From contig NZ_QRGB01000001.1 in NCBI RefSeq assembly GCF_003449035.1, positions 620,001 through 684,000 on the forward strand: a stretch of DNA of 64,000 nucleotides, in the 5' to 3' direction. The notes beneath the pieces were generated by a model. The model saw nothing but the letters and a program-made list of their open reading frames with translations, was not told the DNA's origin and ran no database searches. The stretch's first letter is position 1. Each line of letters opens with the position of its first letter. A program made the translations under genes and the position numbers. Origin of the DNA: Pedobacter indicus (GTDB taxonomy: Bacteria > Bacteroidota > Bacteroidia > Sphingobacteriales > Sphingobacteriaceae). This document shows, one piece after another, positions 56,135 through 64,000 of this stretch.

Positions 56135-57397
56135 TTGTATCAAGCATTTTCAAAATTGAAAAAGAAAAAAATAATCAACGATCCTATCTACGGTTTTATA
56201 TCGGTGCCGGAGGGATTAATTTTCGAGTTAATTGAGCATCCCTACTTTCAGCGTTTGAGGAATATCAAACAAGTAAGCTTAACGCATATGGTGTATCCAG
56301 GTGCTTTGCACACTCGGTTTCAACATGCCTTAGGAGCTATGCACCTAATGGGGCTAGCCATGGAGACGTTGAAAGGAAAAGATATCGAGATAACTTCCGA
56401 AGAAGAAGAGGCGGTTATAATCGCTATCCTTTTGCATGATATCGGGCATGGACCGTTTTCCCATTCATTGGAACACTCGATTGTGGAGGGAGTTTCCCAT
56501 GAATATATCTCGGATCGAATCATGGATGACCTAAACAAGAGTTTTGAAGGGAAGTTAACGTTGGCTATTGCTATTTTTCGAAATCAATATCCAAAATTAT
56601 TTCTCCATCAACTGGTTTCAAGTCAGTTAGATACAGATCGAATGGACTATCTAATTCGAGATAGTTTTTATACTGGTGTCACAGAGGGAGTTATTAGCTT
56701 TAATCGGATTATCAAAATGTTGACTGTTGCGAACAATGAACTTGTTGTAGAGGAAAAGGGTATTTATTCGATCGAGAAGTTTTTGATAGCGAGACGTTTG
56801 ATGTATTGGCAGGTTTATCTTCATAAAACCGTTGTGAGCGCCGAGCAGATGCTGATAAGAATATTGCACCGAGCAAAACAGCTAGGTTTGGAAGGGCAGT
56901 CTTTATTTGCAACACCTCCTTTGCAACATTTTCTGGAAAGACAAGTTACTAAGGAGTCGTTTGAAAAGTCTCCTGTTCACTTGGCGACTTTTCTTAAATT
57001 AGATGATATAGATATTTTAGCCAGTATGAAGGTTTGGGTTGGTCATCCGGATAGGACATTGTCTCTCTTATGCCGACAATTGCTAAGCCGACAACTGAAT
57101 CGGGTGGAGATTTTGAATAACGAGCCGGATGATAAATATTTAGAACGAATAAAAGCAGTCGCTATGCAGTATTTTTCTCTTTCTAAACGTGAAGTCGATT
57201 ATTTTGTTTATTCAACTGTTATATCAAATAGCGCTTATGATATTGAGAATGAAAGTATTAATATTTTAATGAAAGATGGCTCAATTAAAGATATTACTGA
57301 AGCGTCTGATTTGTCAAATCTAGAAGTACTCTCACAAACAGTAGAAAAGTATATTGTTTCTTTTCCTAAGGAACTTCATTCAAAAGCTTTAATTTAG
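56135..57397 (+). CDS. HD-domain phosphohydrolase
   Basis: A 420-residue cytoplasmic protein with a metal-dependent HD domain: TRFQHALGAMHL, LLHDIGHGPFSHSLEH and QLDTDRMDYLIRDS carry the His/Asp ligands. This is the SAMHD1/dGTPase-like branch, so a nucleotide triphosphohydrolase role is likely but not shown. The start is uncertain: TTG at 56135 or TTG at 56156 (LKKKKIINDPIYGF), the second agreeing with the family start. It precedes the lpxD cluster, a common order in Bacteroidota. Confidence 0.88.
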   Translation: MYQAFSKLKKKKIINDPIYGFISVPEGLIFELIEHPYFQRLRNIKQVSLTHMVYPGALHTRFQHALGAMHLMGLAMETLKGKDIEITSEEEEAVIIAILLHDIGHGPFSHSLEHSIVEGVSHEYISDRIMDDLNKSFEGKLTLAIAIFRNQYPKLFLHQLVSSQLDTDRMDYLIRDSFYTGVTEGVISFNRIIKMLTVANNELVVEEKGIYSIEKFLIARRLMYWQVYLHKTVVSAEQMLIRILHRAKQLGLEGQSLFATPPLQHFLERQVTKESFEKSPVHLATFLKLDDIDILASMKVWVGHPDRTLSLLCRQLLSRQLNRVEILNNEPDDKYLERIKAVAMQYFSLSKREVDYFVYSTVISNSAYDIENESINILMKDGSIKDITEASDLSNLEVLSQTVEKYIVSFPKELHSKALI

Positions 57398-57422
57398 CGC
57401 CTGGATTATTTGATTTTAATTG

Positions 57423-57453
57423 TTTGTTCATAAATTAATAACATTTAGATTTG
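57423..57453 (+). promoter_or_regulatory. Complete promoter of the lpx cluster
   Basis: TTTG at 57423-57426, a 19-bp spacer, and TAGATTTG at 57446-57453 form a full TTTG-N19-TAnnTTTG promoter. The ATG of lpxD lies at 57457, so the transcript should begin at or beside it. This is the best promoter match in the window. Confidence 0.7.
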
Positions 57454-57456
57454 CAG

Positions 57457-58485
57457 ATGCAATTTACCGCGCAACAAATTAGCGATATCGTTAACGGTAC
57501 GGTTGAAGGTGATTCTAGCCAGACGGTTTCCGAAATGTCAAAGATCGAGGAAGGTCAGGAAGGCAGTATTTCCTTTTTGGCAAATCCTAGATATGAAAAT
57601 TACTTATATACCACCCGTGCATCGATCGTAATAATAAACGAAGATCTCGTTCTTAAGCAAGCGGTTAAACCCACACTTATTCGTGTTAAAAACGCATACA
57701 CAGCTTTTTCGATTCTATTAGATGCATATAATCAACTCCGAGCCGATAAGAGTGGCGTCGAAGAGCCGTCCTTTATCCATCCAAGTGCTGTAATCGGAAA
57801 GAACGTATACATTGGTGCTTTTTCTTATATAGGAGCAAACGTTCGGATTGGTGATCATACGAAAATATATCCGAACAGTTATATTGGAGATTCAGTAATG
57901 ATTGGTTCGTTTTGCACGCTTTACGCTGGAGTTAAGGTATACTTCGATAGCGTAATTGGAGACCGGGTTATTATTCATGCGGGTGCGGTCATTGGTAGTG
58001 ACGGTTTTGGTTTTGCTCCTCAAGAAGACGGGACTTATAAAAAGGTAAGTCAAATTGGAAATGTTTTGATCGGTGATGATGTTGAAATTGGAGCTAATAC
58101 CACAATTGATCGCGCTACCTTAGGGTCGACGAAGATTCAGAGTGGGGTTAAATTAGATAATCTGATTCAGTTAGCACATAATGTTGAACTAGGTCAAAAT
58201 ACGGTAGTGGCTGCTCAAACAGGCATTTCGGGCAGTACTAAGATTGGCGAAAACGTTGTTTTAGGGGGGCAGGTGGGTGTTGCCGGACACATCAGTGTAG
58301 CAGACGGTTCACAAGTGCAAGCGCAGTCGGGAATTAACCGATCCATTACTCATCCAGGCAAAAAATGGGCAGGTACCCCAGCATTTAGTTACACTTCTCA
58401 AATGAGGATACAAGTGACTTTACAAAAGCTGCCTGGGTTGGAAAAGCGAATAGAACAATTAGAGAACTTAATATATAAGAGTTAA
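57457..58485 (+). CDS. lpxD: UDP-3-O-(3-hydroxyacyl)glucosamine N-acyltransferase
   Basis: LpxD adds the second hydroxyacyl chain to the lipid A precursor. The 342-residue protein has MQFTAQQISDIVNG at the N-terminus, a small uridine-binding domain, then a left-handed beta-helix of hexapeptide repeats. The catalytic His is expected in IQLAHNVELG, and the family block HPGKKWAGTPAFSY is near the end, followed by a C-terminal helix. ATG 57457 is chosen over a TTG at 57451. It is the first gene of lpxD-lpxC/fabZ-lpxA, with a full promoter upstream. Confidence 0.96.
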   Translation: MQFTAQQISDIVNGTVEGDSSQTVSEMSKIEEGQEGSISFLANPRYENYLYTTRASIVIINEDLVLKQAVKPTLIRVKNAYTAFSILLDAYNQLRADKSGVEEPSFIHPSAVIGKNVYIGAFSYIGANVRIGDHTKIYPNSYIGDSVMIGSFCTLYAGVKVYFDSVIGDRVIIHAGAVIGSDGFGFAPQEDGTYKKVSQIGNVLIGDDVEIGANTTIDRATLGSTKIQSGVKLDNLIQLAHNVELGQNTVVAAQTGISGSTKIGENVVLGGQVGVAGHISVADGSQVQAQSGINRSITHPGKKWAGTPAFSYTSQMRIQVTLQKLPGLEKRIEQLENLIYKS

Positions 58486-58524
58486 CTTTAATCTTAAATA
58501 GAAAATTACGCGAAGTTTGAAAGA

Positions 58525-59937
58525 ATGAATGCTAAACAGAGAACTATTAGAAATGAAGTAACTATTTCGGGTGTTGGCTTGCATACGGGGAAGCCTGCTT
58601 CATTGACGTTTAGAGCAGCACCAGAAAATCACGGTTATAAATTTAAAAGAGTCGATCTTGAGGGAACCCCAATTATCGACGCAGATGTGGATAATGTAAG
58701 TGATACCTCTAGAGGAACAACGATTTCGCAGAATGGTGCTAGTGTTAGTACAATTGAACACCTGTTAGCGGCTCTTGTTGGCATGGAAATAGACAATGTA
58801 CTGATTGAGATTGATGGTCCAGAGGTTCCAATTATGGATGGTAGTTCCTCTTTTTTTACTGATGCTATCGAAGAAGCGGGGTTTGTAACGCAGAATGTAG
58901 ATCGTGAATATTATGTTATTCCTCATAATATGCATTATTCTGAACCAGATAGAAGGGTAGAGATGGTGGCTATGCCGCTTGATGACGGCTATAGGTTGAC
59001 GTGTATGATTGATTATAACTCTCCTGTTTTAGGTAGCCAGCACGCGTCAATTTCTAATATAGATGAATTTAAGTCAGAGATAGCTTCTTCACGAACGTTT
59101 TGCTTTTTACATGAATTGGAAGCATTAGTAGAGAATAACCTAATCAAAGGGGGCGATCTTAATAACGCAATCGTCATTGTCGATAAACAGGTGAGTGAAG
59201 ATGAGTTAACAGAGCTTGCAAAACTTTTCAATAGAAAAGATATTAAAGTAGCAAAAGAAGGAATTTTAAATAATATAGAGTTAAGGCATCAAAATGAGCC
59301 AGCTAGACATAAACTGCTAGATATGGTTGGCGATTTAGCACTTATTGGGATGCCAATAAAAGGTCATATTATGGCGGCGAGACCAGGTCATGCCGCAAAT
59401 GTTGCATTTGCGAAAAAAATTAAAGCGGCTATCAAAAAAGAAAAAAACAAAAAGAGGATTCCGACCTATGATCCTTCAGCAAAACCGTTGTATGATGTCG
59501 TTCAGATCATGGACATCTTACCACATAGGCCACCGTTCCTATTTATTGACAAAATATTAGAACTCTCGAAGACGCACGTCGTTGGAGTGAAGAATGTAAC
59601 AATGAATGAAGGATTCTTCGAAGGACATTTTCCGGGGGCTCCAGTCTTCCCAGGTGTAATCCAAGTGGAGGCAATGGCTCAGACGGGGGGTATACTTGTT
59701 CTAAGTACGGTACCAGACCCTAGAAATTACTTAACTTTATTTTTGAAAATTGACAATGTAAGGTTCCGGGCACAAGTATCTCCCGGTGATACAGTTGTCT
59801 TTCGTTGCGACTTGATGGAACCAATTAGACGGGGTATTGCACAGATGAAGGGGGTTGGTACCGTTGGTGAGAAAGTAGTTGTAGAAGCAGAAATGATGGC
59901 TCAAATTGTTAGAGTAAAAGATAGCGAAACCGCATAA
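58525..59937 (+). CDS. Fused LpxC deacetylase and FabZ dehydratase
   Basis: A 470-residue bifunctional protein. Residues 1 to about 310 are LpxC, the zinc deacetylase that commits UDP-GlcNAc derivatives to lipid A: GVGLHTGKPASL, STIEHLLAALVGM with the zinc His, IMDGSSSFF, and the GHIMAARPGHAAN region. Residues from about 325 are FabZ, the hydroxyacyl-ACP dehydratase: DILPHRPPFLFIDKI and FFEGHFPGAPVFPGV with the catalytic His, ending GDTVVFRCDLMEPIRRG. The fusion is a Bacteroidota trait. It joins lipid A and fatty acid synthesis, both of which use hydroxyacyl-ACP. Confidence 0.97.
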   Translation: MNAKQRTIRNEVTISGVGLHTGKPASLTFRAAPENHGYKFKRVDLEGTPIIDADVDNVSDTSRGTTISQNGASVSTIEHLLAALVGMEIDNVLIEIDGPEVPIMDGSSSFFTDAIEEAGFVTQNVDREYYVIPHNMHYSEPDRRVEMVAMPLDDGYRLTCMIDYNSPVLGSQHASISNIDEFKSEIASSRTFCFLHELEALVENNLIKGGDLNNAIVIVDKQVSEDELTELAKLFNRKDIKVAKEGILNNIELRHQNEPARHKLLDMVGDLALIGMPIKGHIMAARPGHAANVAFAKKIKAAIKKEKNKKRIPTYDPSAKPLYDVVQIMDILPHRPPFLFIDKILELSKTHVVGVKNVTMNEGFFEGHFPGAPVFPGVIQVEAMAQTGGILVLSTVPDPRNYLTLFLKIDNVRFRAQVSPGDTVVFRCDLMEPIRRGIAQMKGVGTVGEKVVVEAEMMAQIVRVKDSETA

Positions 59938-59939
59938 AT

Positions 59940-60737
59940 ATGATTCAACCATTAGCATATATTCACCCTGAAGCAAAAATTGCTAATAATGTAGTTATTG
60001 AACCATTTGTAACTATCCATAAGAACGTTGAGATTGGACAAGGTACTTGGATCGGCTCTAACGTTACTATTATGGAGGGTGCGAGGATTGGTAAGGGATG
60101 TAAAATTTTTCCAGGTGCGGTAATTTCAGGAATACCACAAGACTTAAAGTTTGATGGTGAAGAAACCACTGCCGAAATCGGAGACAACACAACCATCCGA
60201 GAGTGTGTAACGATAAATAGAGGGACCAAAGATCGTTGGAAAACTGTTGTAGGTAATAATTGTTTGATTCAGGCTTATAGCCATATCGCGCATGACTGTA
60301 TTGTTGGGGATAATTGTATTTTCTCAAATAGTAGTACGTTGGCGGGACACATTACAGTTGGTGATTATGTAGTGCTGGCGGGAATGGTAGCAGTACACCA
60401 GTTCTGTAGTATAGGCTCTCATGCGTTCATTGCAGGCGGTACTTTGGTTAGGAAAGACGTTCCCCCATTTGTAAAGGCAGCGAGAGAGCCTATAGCTTAT
60501 GTCGGAATCAATTCGGTCGGCCTTCGTAGACGGGGATTTTCATCGGAAATGATCAATGAAATCCAAGATATTTATCGGACACTCTTTGTAAAGAACAATA
60601 ATCTGTCGAAAGCATTAGGAATTATTGAGACCGAATATAAACCTACAGAAATTCGAGATGAAATTATCGATTTTATAAGAAATTCTAACCGCGGCGTAAT
60701 GAAGGGTTTCGGACAAGGTAAGTTAGGGGTGATGTAA
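59940..60737 (+). CDS. lpxA: UDP-N-acetylglucosamine acyltransferase
   Basis: LpxA makes the first acylation of lipid A, moving a 3-hydroxyacyl group to UDP-GlcNAc. The 265-residue protein is a left-handed beta-helix of hexapeptide repeats with the catalytic His in SHIAHDCIVGDN, then AHQFCSIGSHAFIAGG-like VAVHQFCSIGSHAF, and a helical C-terminus. Its ATG begins 2 bp after the fused lpxC-fabZ stop, so coupling is likely. Secure. Confidence 0.97.
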   Translation: MIQPLAYIHPEAKIANNVVIEPFVTIHKNVEIGQGTWIGSNVTIMEGARIGKGCKIFPGAVISGIPQDLKFDGEETTAEIGDNTTIRECVTINRGTKDRWKTVVGNNCLIQAYSHIAHDCIVGDNCIFSNSSTLAGHITVGDYVVLAGMVAVHQFCSIGSHAFIAGGTLVRKDVPPFVKAAREPIAYVGINSVGLRRRGFSSEMINEIQDIYRTLFVKNNNLSKALGIIETEYKPTEIRDEIIDFIRNSNRGVMKGFGQGKLGVM

Positions 60738-60742
60738 ATAGA

Positions 60743-61360
60743 ATGGATATCATACTTGACAACGTTGGTAGACGATTTAATCAAGAGTGGATCTTCCGAA
60801 AGATTAGCTACCACTTCGCTCAAGGGGAGTCCTATGCTGTTCTTGGTCCAAATGGTTCGGGGAAGTCAACATTGCTCCAGATATTATCTGGCAACCTAAG
60901 TATTTCTGAAGGAAGCGTAAAATATACGGACGGTACCAGCCTGATTGATATAGAGTCGGTTTTCAGGTATCTATCAATAGCTACACCGTACCTTGAATTA
61001 ATTGAAGAGTTCACCCTAATAGAGTTACTATCATTTCATTTTCGTTTCAAAAATCCAGTTCAAGGATGGGATATAGATCGGATGATTGATTTCTTAGGAC
61101 TGATCGGATCGAAACAAAAAGAAATTCGATACTTTTCATCTGGTATGAAGCAGCGTGTTAAATTATTATTAGCTTGCTGTACCGAAACTCCGGTATTGCT
61201 ATTGGATGAACCCACTACGAATCTCGACAAACAAGGAGTAGATTGGTATTATAAGTTAATTGAGAGTTTTTCTATTAACCGTCTGGTCGTCGTATGTTCA
61301 AATCAGCCTGCTGAATATGCTTTTTGTAAAAAGCAATTACTTATAAGCGATTATAAATAG
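60743..61360 (+). CDS. Stand-alone ABC transporter ATP-binding protein
   Basis: A 205-residue ATPase with Walker A GPNGSGKSTLLQ, signature FSSGMKQRVKLLLA and Walker B LLLDEPTTNLD. No permease gene is next to it. It lies 5 bp after lpxA and before efp, a fixed order in Bacteroidota, which hints at an envelope-linked or essential role, but no substrate can be read from the sequence. The short size and absence of a partner suggest it pairs with a permease encoded elsewhere. Confidence 0.9.
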   Translation: MDIILDNVGRRFNQEWIFRKISYHFAQGESYAVLGPNGSGKSTLLQILSGNLSISEGSVKYTDGTSLIDIESVFRYLSIATPYLELIEEFTLIELLSFHFRFKNPVQGWDIDRMIDFLGLIGSKQKEIRYFSSGMKQRVKLLLACCTETPVLLLDEPTTNLDKQGVDWYYKLIESFSINRLVVVCSNQPAEYAFCKKQLLISDYK

Positions 61361-61400
61361 CCTACGATTGTCCAGTATACGGTTTTATCATTGAAACAAC

Positions 61401-61408
61401 TATCTTTG
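61401..61408 (+). promoter_or_regulatory. -7 promoter element of efp
   Basis: TATCTTTG, a full TAnnTTTG match, ends 32 bases before the efp ATG. A leader of roughly 25 nt is implied. Confidence 0.45.
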
Positions 61409-61440
61409 TCAGAAGAAATGTTGAATTTAAATATACTAAA

Positions 61441-62001
61441 ATGGCAAAAGCATCTGAAGTAAAGTCTGGAAATGTTTTACGGTTTAACGGTGAATTAGTC
61501 ACTGTAGAAGAGTTTATTCATCGTACTCCTGGAAACCTGCGTGCTTTTTATCAAGCCAAAATGAGAAATGTTAAAACGGGTAAGCTGGTAGAGTATCGTT
61601 TCAGGACAGACGAAGAGGTCGAAATTGCACGAGTGGAAACAAATGACTATCAATATTTATATGACGATGGGGACTTCTTCGTTGTTATGGATAATAATAC
61701 TTTTGAACAATATAATATCCCAAAACACCTGTTTGGCGACTCAGCGAAGTTTTTGAAAGAAGGGATGAATGTGATCGTTGCATTTGAAAGTGACGAGCCG
61801 ATAATGGCAAGCACCCCTGCTAATATCGAACTAGAGATTACTTATACCGAACCTGCCGTTAAAGGTGACACATCAACGAATGCTCTTAAAAATGCTACCG
61901 TTGAAACGGGGGTGGAAATTAAAGTCCCCTTGTTTATTAATCAGGGCGATCGAGTTAAGGTCGATACACGAACCGGAAGCTATATAGAGAGAGTGAAATA
62001 G
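61441..62001 (+). CDS. efp: Elongation factor P
   Basis: EF-P relieves ribosome stalling at polyproline. The 186-residue protein has the KOW-like N-terminal domain, an OB domain and the C-terminal signature TNALKNATVETGVEIKVPLF. The functional loop reads RTPGNLRAFYQ, so the position modified as Lys34 in E. coli (PGKGQ) is Asn here, with Arg two residues later. No epmA, epmB or earP is in the window. It is the last gene of the lpx run, with its own -7 element. Confidence 0.96.
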   Translation: MAKASEVKSGNVLRFNGELVTVEEFIHRTPGNLRAFYQAKMRNVKTGKLVEYRFRTDEEVEIARVETNDYQYLYDDGDFFVVMDNNTFEQYNIPKHLFGDSAKFLKEGMNVIVAFESDEPIMASTPANIELEITYTEPAVKGDTSTNALKNATVETGVEIKVPLFINQGDRVKVDTRTGSYIERVK

Positions 62002-62069
62002 CATTGAAGAACGATCGGTTTAATGGAAGCCCGTAAGTGAAAAGGAATCACAGCTGATTTTTATGAGCG

Positions 62070-62654
62070 ATGAAAGATGCAAACAAAGAGGATCTGCGTC
62101 GTATTTTTAAGCGAAAGAGAATTTCTTTAACTGTAGAAGAAGAGGAGAGTTTAAATTCCCGTTTATTCTATCAATTCAAGCAGTTTGTATGGGAGGGGTT
62201 AAACTATGTACATACATTTCTTCCAATACGAAAATTTAAAGAACCAGATACTTATCGTATGGCAGATTGGCTTCGAGAAACTTATCCGGAAATCCAGCTG
62301 GTTATATCGAAATCAGATTTAAAAAATAACCTGCTAGATCATTTTTTGTGGGAAAAGGATCAAATGCTTGAAGTAAATCCTTGGGGAATTGAAGAGCCAG
62401 TAGGAGGTAAGATTATTGTACCATCCCAACTTGATGCTATTTTGGTGCCTCTACTAACTTTCGATCGTAGTGGGAACCGGGTTGGCTACGGTAAAGGTTT
62501 CTATGATCGATTCTTGGCGTTATGTAGACCCGACTGCTTAATTGTGGGAATATCTTTCTTTGAGCCTGTCGAAAAAATATTGGATGTTGGGGAAACAGAT
62601 ATTCCCCTCGATATCTGTATTACGGCTGAAAGAATATGGTATCTTCGTAACTAG
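62070..62654 (+). CDS. 5-formyltetrahydrofolate cyclo-ligase
   Basis: This ATP-dependent enzyme converts 5-formyl-THF to 5,10-methenyl-THF, returning stored folate to use. The 194-residue protein has the basic N-terminus RRIFKRKRISLTVEE, PIRKFKEPDTY, ILVPLLTFDRSGNRVGYGKGFYDRFL (split here) and a terminal EKILDVGETDIPLD. The GYGKGFYDR motif is diagnostic. It overlaps the stop of the convergent lipoprotein gene by a few bases. Confidence 0.93.
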   Translation: MKDANKEDLRRIFKRKRISLTVEEEESLNSRLFYQFKQFVWEGLNYVHTFLPIRKFKEPDTYRMADWLRETYPEIQLVISKSDLKNNLLDHFLWEKDQMLEVNPWGIEEPVGGKIIVPSQLDAILVPLLTFDRSGNRVGYGKGFYDRFLALCRPDCLIVGISFFEPVEKILDVGETDIPLDICITAERIWYLRN

Positions 62655-63175
62655 TATACTTTCTGCGGTATGCACCTCGTCGTTTTGGTTTTGCGTAGTT
62701 GTACCGGATTATGGCTGAAGCGGTTTTCTAAATAGAGGGAGTCTGTTGTTTGTTTTACGATTTTAAACCGGGGTAAATATTGTCCAATATGATGACATCC
62801 TGAAAGCTTTTGTCTCCAATTTTCATGCGTATAGGTGGCTTGTATGATCAAACTGTCTTTACGAACAGCATACGTTCCTCTGGCGTATTCAACCCACTCA
62901 CCGCTTCCATAGCAGGAATCTAAATCCATTTTCGCTGCTGAGTGTGTCTTTATTTTAACAAAAACAGAGTCACAGTTAAATTTAAAATCAATTAGCTCGA
63001 ACCGAAGGAGTTGCTCTTGGTAAGGCACAGACTCCGCAGTCCATGAGCCTTGTAGAAAGACTTCTCCTTCACCTTGCATATCTGAGTTTTTCCGACATGA
63101 AACGAAAATCAAAACCAGCATACAGAATAAGATAATTCTGTATGCTGGTTGAATTCTGATATTGTTCTTTCTCAT
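62651..63175 (-). CDS. Small lipoprotein of unknown function
   Basis: A 174-residue protein with a hydrophobic signal (RIILFCMLVLIF) and lipobox FVSC, so it should be lipidated at about residue 27. The rest is a compact Cys/aromatic-containing domain without a recognised family (GSWTAESVPYQ, VKIKTHSAAKM, GTYAVRKDSL). It begins 2 bases after the fumC stop. A strong hairpin (63113-63150) lies within its signal-peptide coding sequence. Similar proteins occur beside fumC in this group; function is unknown. Confidence 0.8.
   Translation of the reverse strand: MRKNNIRIQPAYRIILFCMLVLIFVSCRKNSDMQGEGEVFLQGSWTAESVPYQEQLLRFELIDFKFNCDSVFVKIKTHSAAKMDLDSCYGSGEWVEYARGTYAVRKDSLIIQATYTHENWRQKLSGCHHIGQYLPRFKIVKQTTDSLYLENRFSHNPVQLRKTKTTRCIPQKVY
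63113..63150 (-). other. Perfect 16-bp hairpin in the lipoprotein signal sequence
   Basis: A 16-bp inverted repeat (arm starts AACCAGCATACAG) with a 6-nt loop lies inside codons of the signal peptide. On the minus strand it is followed by TTTTGATTTTCGTTT, so it could terminate much of the fumC transcript. Confidence 0.6.
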
Positions 63176-63176
63176 T

Positions 63177-64000
63177 TTATTTAAGGCCCCCGATCATGTC
63201 TTCCGGACGAACCCATTCATCAAACTGCTCATTAGTTAACAGTCCTAAGGCCAGCGCAGCCTCGCGCAGAGAAGTATTCTCTTTATGAGCCTTCTTAGCA
63301 ATCTTGGCTGCATTTTCATACCCAATATGTGGGTTAAGGGCAGTTACAAGCATAAGTGAATTGTCAAGATGCTTCTTTATCCCTTCATAATTTGGTTCGA
63401 TCCCCGTAGCACAATGGTCGGTGAAAGAAACGCAGGCTTCCCCAATTAAACGGGCGCTCTGTAAAAAGTTTGCTGCCATCATAGGCTTAAAAACGTTAAG
63501 CTCGTAATGGCCGTTTGAGCCTCCAACTGAGATTGCTACGTCGTTTCCTATCACTTGAGCTGCTACCATGGTTAGAGCCTCACATTGTGTTGGATTTACC
63601 TTGCCTGGCATGATCGAAGAACCGGGCTCATTTTCTGGGATGGTGATTTCTCCGATTCCTGAGCGTGGACCTGATGCGAGTAACCGCACATCGTTGGCAA
63701 TTTTCATCAATGAGACTGCTAACTGCTTTAATGCTCCGTGACTTTCTACAATAGCATCGTGTGCCGCGAGTGCCTCAAACTTGTTCTCCGCTGTTATGAA
63801 AGGTAATTGAGTGAAATCGGCAATATATTTTGCAACATTCACTGCGTAGTCTTTTGGTGTATTTATCCCTGTACCGACTGCGGTGCCCCCTAACGCAAGT
63901 TGAGAAAGATGGTCAAGGGTGTTTTTCAGTGCCTTTAAACCGAAGTTTAACTGAGCCGTATAACCAGAAAACTCTTGACCTAAAGTTAAAGGAGTGGCAT
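63177..64000 (-). CDS. fumC: Class II fumarate hydratase, C-terminal part (partial)
   Basis: FumC interconverts fumarate and malate in the TCA cycle. The gene runs off the right edge, so only about 274 C-terminal residues are visible, with an open frame past the GTG at 63842 ([20 protein letters not shown]). The signature [18 protein letters not shown] of the fumarase/aspartase superfamily is present, as is [22 protein letters not shown] near the end. The upstream [12 protein letters not shown] matches the family. Class II is inferred from these motifs. Confidence 0.95.
   Translation of the reverse strand, partial: ATPLTLGQEFSGYTAQLNFGLKALKNTLDHLSQLALGGTAVGTGINTPKDYAVNVAKYIADFTQLPFITAENKFEALAAHDAIVESHGALKQLAVSLMKIANDVRLLASGPRSGIGEITIPENEPGSSIMPGKVNPTQCEALTMVAAQVIGNDVAISVGGSNGHYELNVFKPMMAANFLQSARLIGEACVSFTDHCATGIEPNYEGIKKHLDNSLMLVTALNPHIGYENAAKIAKKAHKENTSLREAALALGLLTNEQFDEWVRPEDMIGGLK

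Noticed and set aside
1-64000. tRNA, rRNA, CRISPR, insertion sequence or prophage
   Set aside because: No cloverleaf with a GTTCGA-type T-arm outside coding frames, no repeat-spacer pattern, no transposase or phage motif was found by reading; a tool such as tRNAscan-SE would be decisive.

Overview
The window is chromosomal DNA of a Bacteroidota bacterium, most likely of the family Sphingobacteriaceae (Pedobacter/Sphingobacterium relatives). The inference rests on the gene set: PorX (type IX secretion regulator), a fused LpxC-FabZ, a fused OtsA-OtsB, futalosine-pathway menaquinone genes, DUF3127, an Ig-like lipoprotein with the PTGGPKD start typical of the phylum, and many TAnnTTTG-type -7 promoter elements. 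No rRNA, tRNA, CRISPR array, insertion sequence, prophage or integrated element was found. Almost everything is housekeeping sequence.

Layout. 1-13.9 kb: end of a GHL10-type glycoside hydrolase, a coiled-coil membrane protein, a very large NtrY-like histidine kinase, fabD, folE-queD, mqnB-mqnD, a LolC/E-type permease, an MBL hydrolase, aroE, a ComA-like phosphosulfolactate synthase and a TPR protein. 14.2-22.7 kb: ALDH7-type dehydrogenase, a two-component pair, DUF3127 protein, an RlmL-like methyltransferase, and the rpsP-rimM-trmD-rplS translation operon. 22.8-34.7 kb: trehalose synthesis (otsAB) facing a GH15 enzyme, an ABC-F ATPase, a perfect parS palindrome, mnmG, an Ig-like lipoprotein, a gamma-carbonic anhydrase and nadB. 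34.7-35.2 kb: an AT-rich gap between divergent nadB and nadA with several DnaA-box-like 9-mers, close to where strand composition appears to switch; it is a candidate replication origin. 35.2-47.4 kb: nadA-thiL, rmuC, a YugP-type metallopeptidase, ybeY, an unknown protein, a rhomboid protease, and an rsfS-ftsH-LUD-radical SAM run, with birA divergent. 47.4-64 kb: a DsbD-like protein, pfkA, a YihY protein, porX-tsaE-ald, an acyltransferase-like membrane protein, the HD-lpxD-lpxC/fabZ-lpxA-ABC-efp cluster, 5-formyl-THF cyclo-ligase, a small lipoprotein, and the end of fumC.

How it fits together. The genes cover outer-membrane building (lpxD, lpxC/fabZ, lpxA, fabD), NAD synthesis (nadA and nadB on either side of the candidate origin), menaquinone, pterin/queuosine and thiamine cofactors, tRNA modification (mnmG, trmD, tsaE, queD) and ribosome biogenesis (rimM, ybeY, rsfS, RlmL-like). 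The most interesting signals are non-coding: the parS site, the candidate origin, a 48-bp perfect palindrome between rlmL and rplS, a 19-bp-arm hairpin filling one intergenic gap, a four-copy 11-bp repeat, and several promoters that abut start codons. I found no convincing new multi-gene system.
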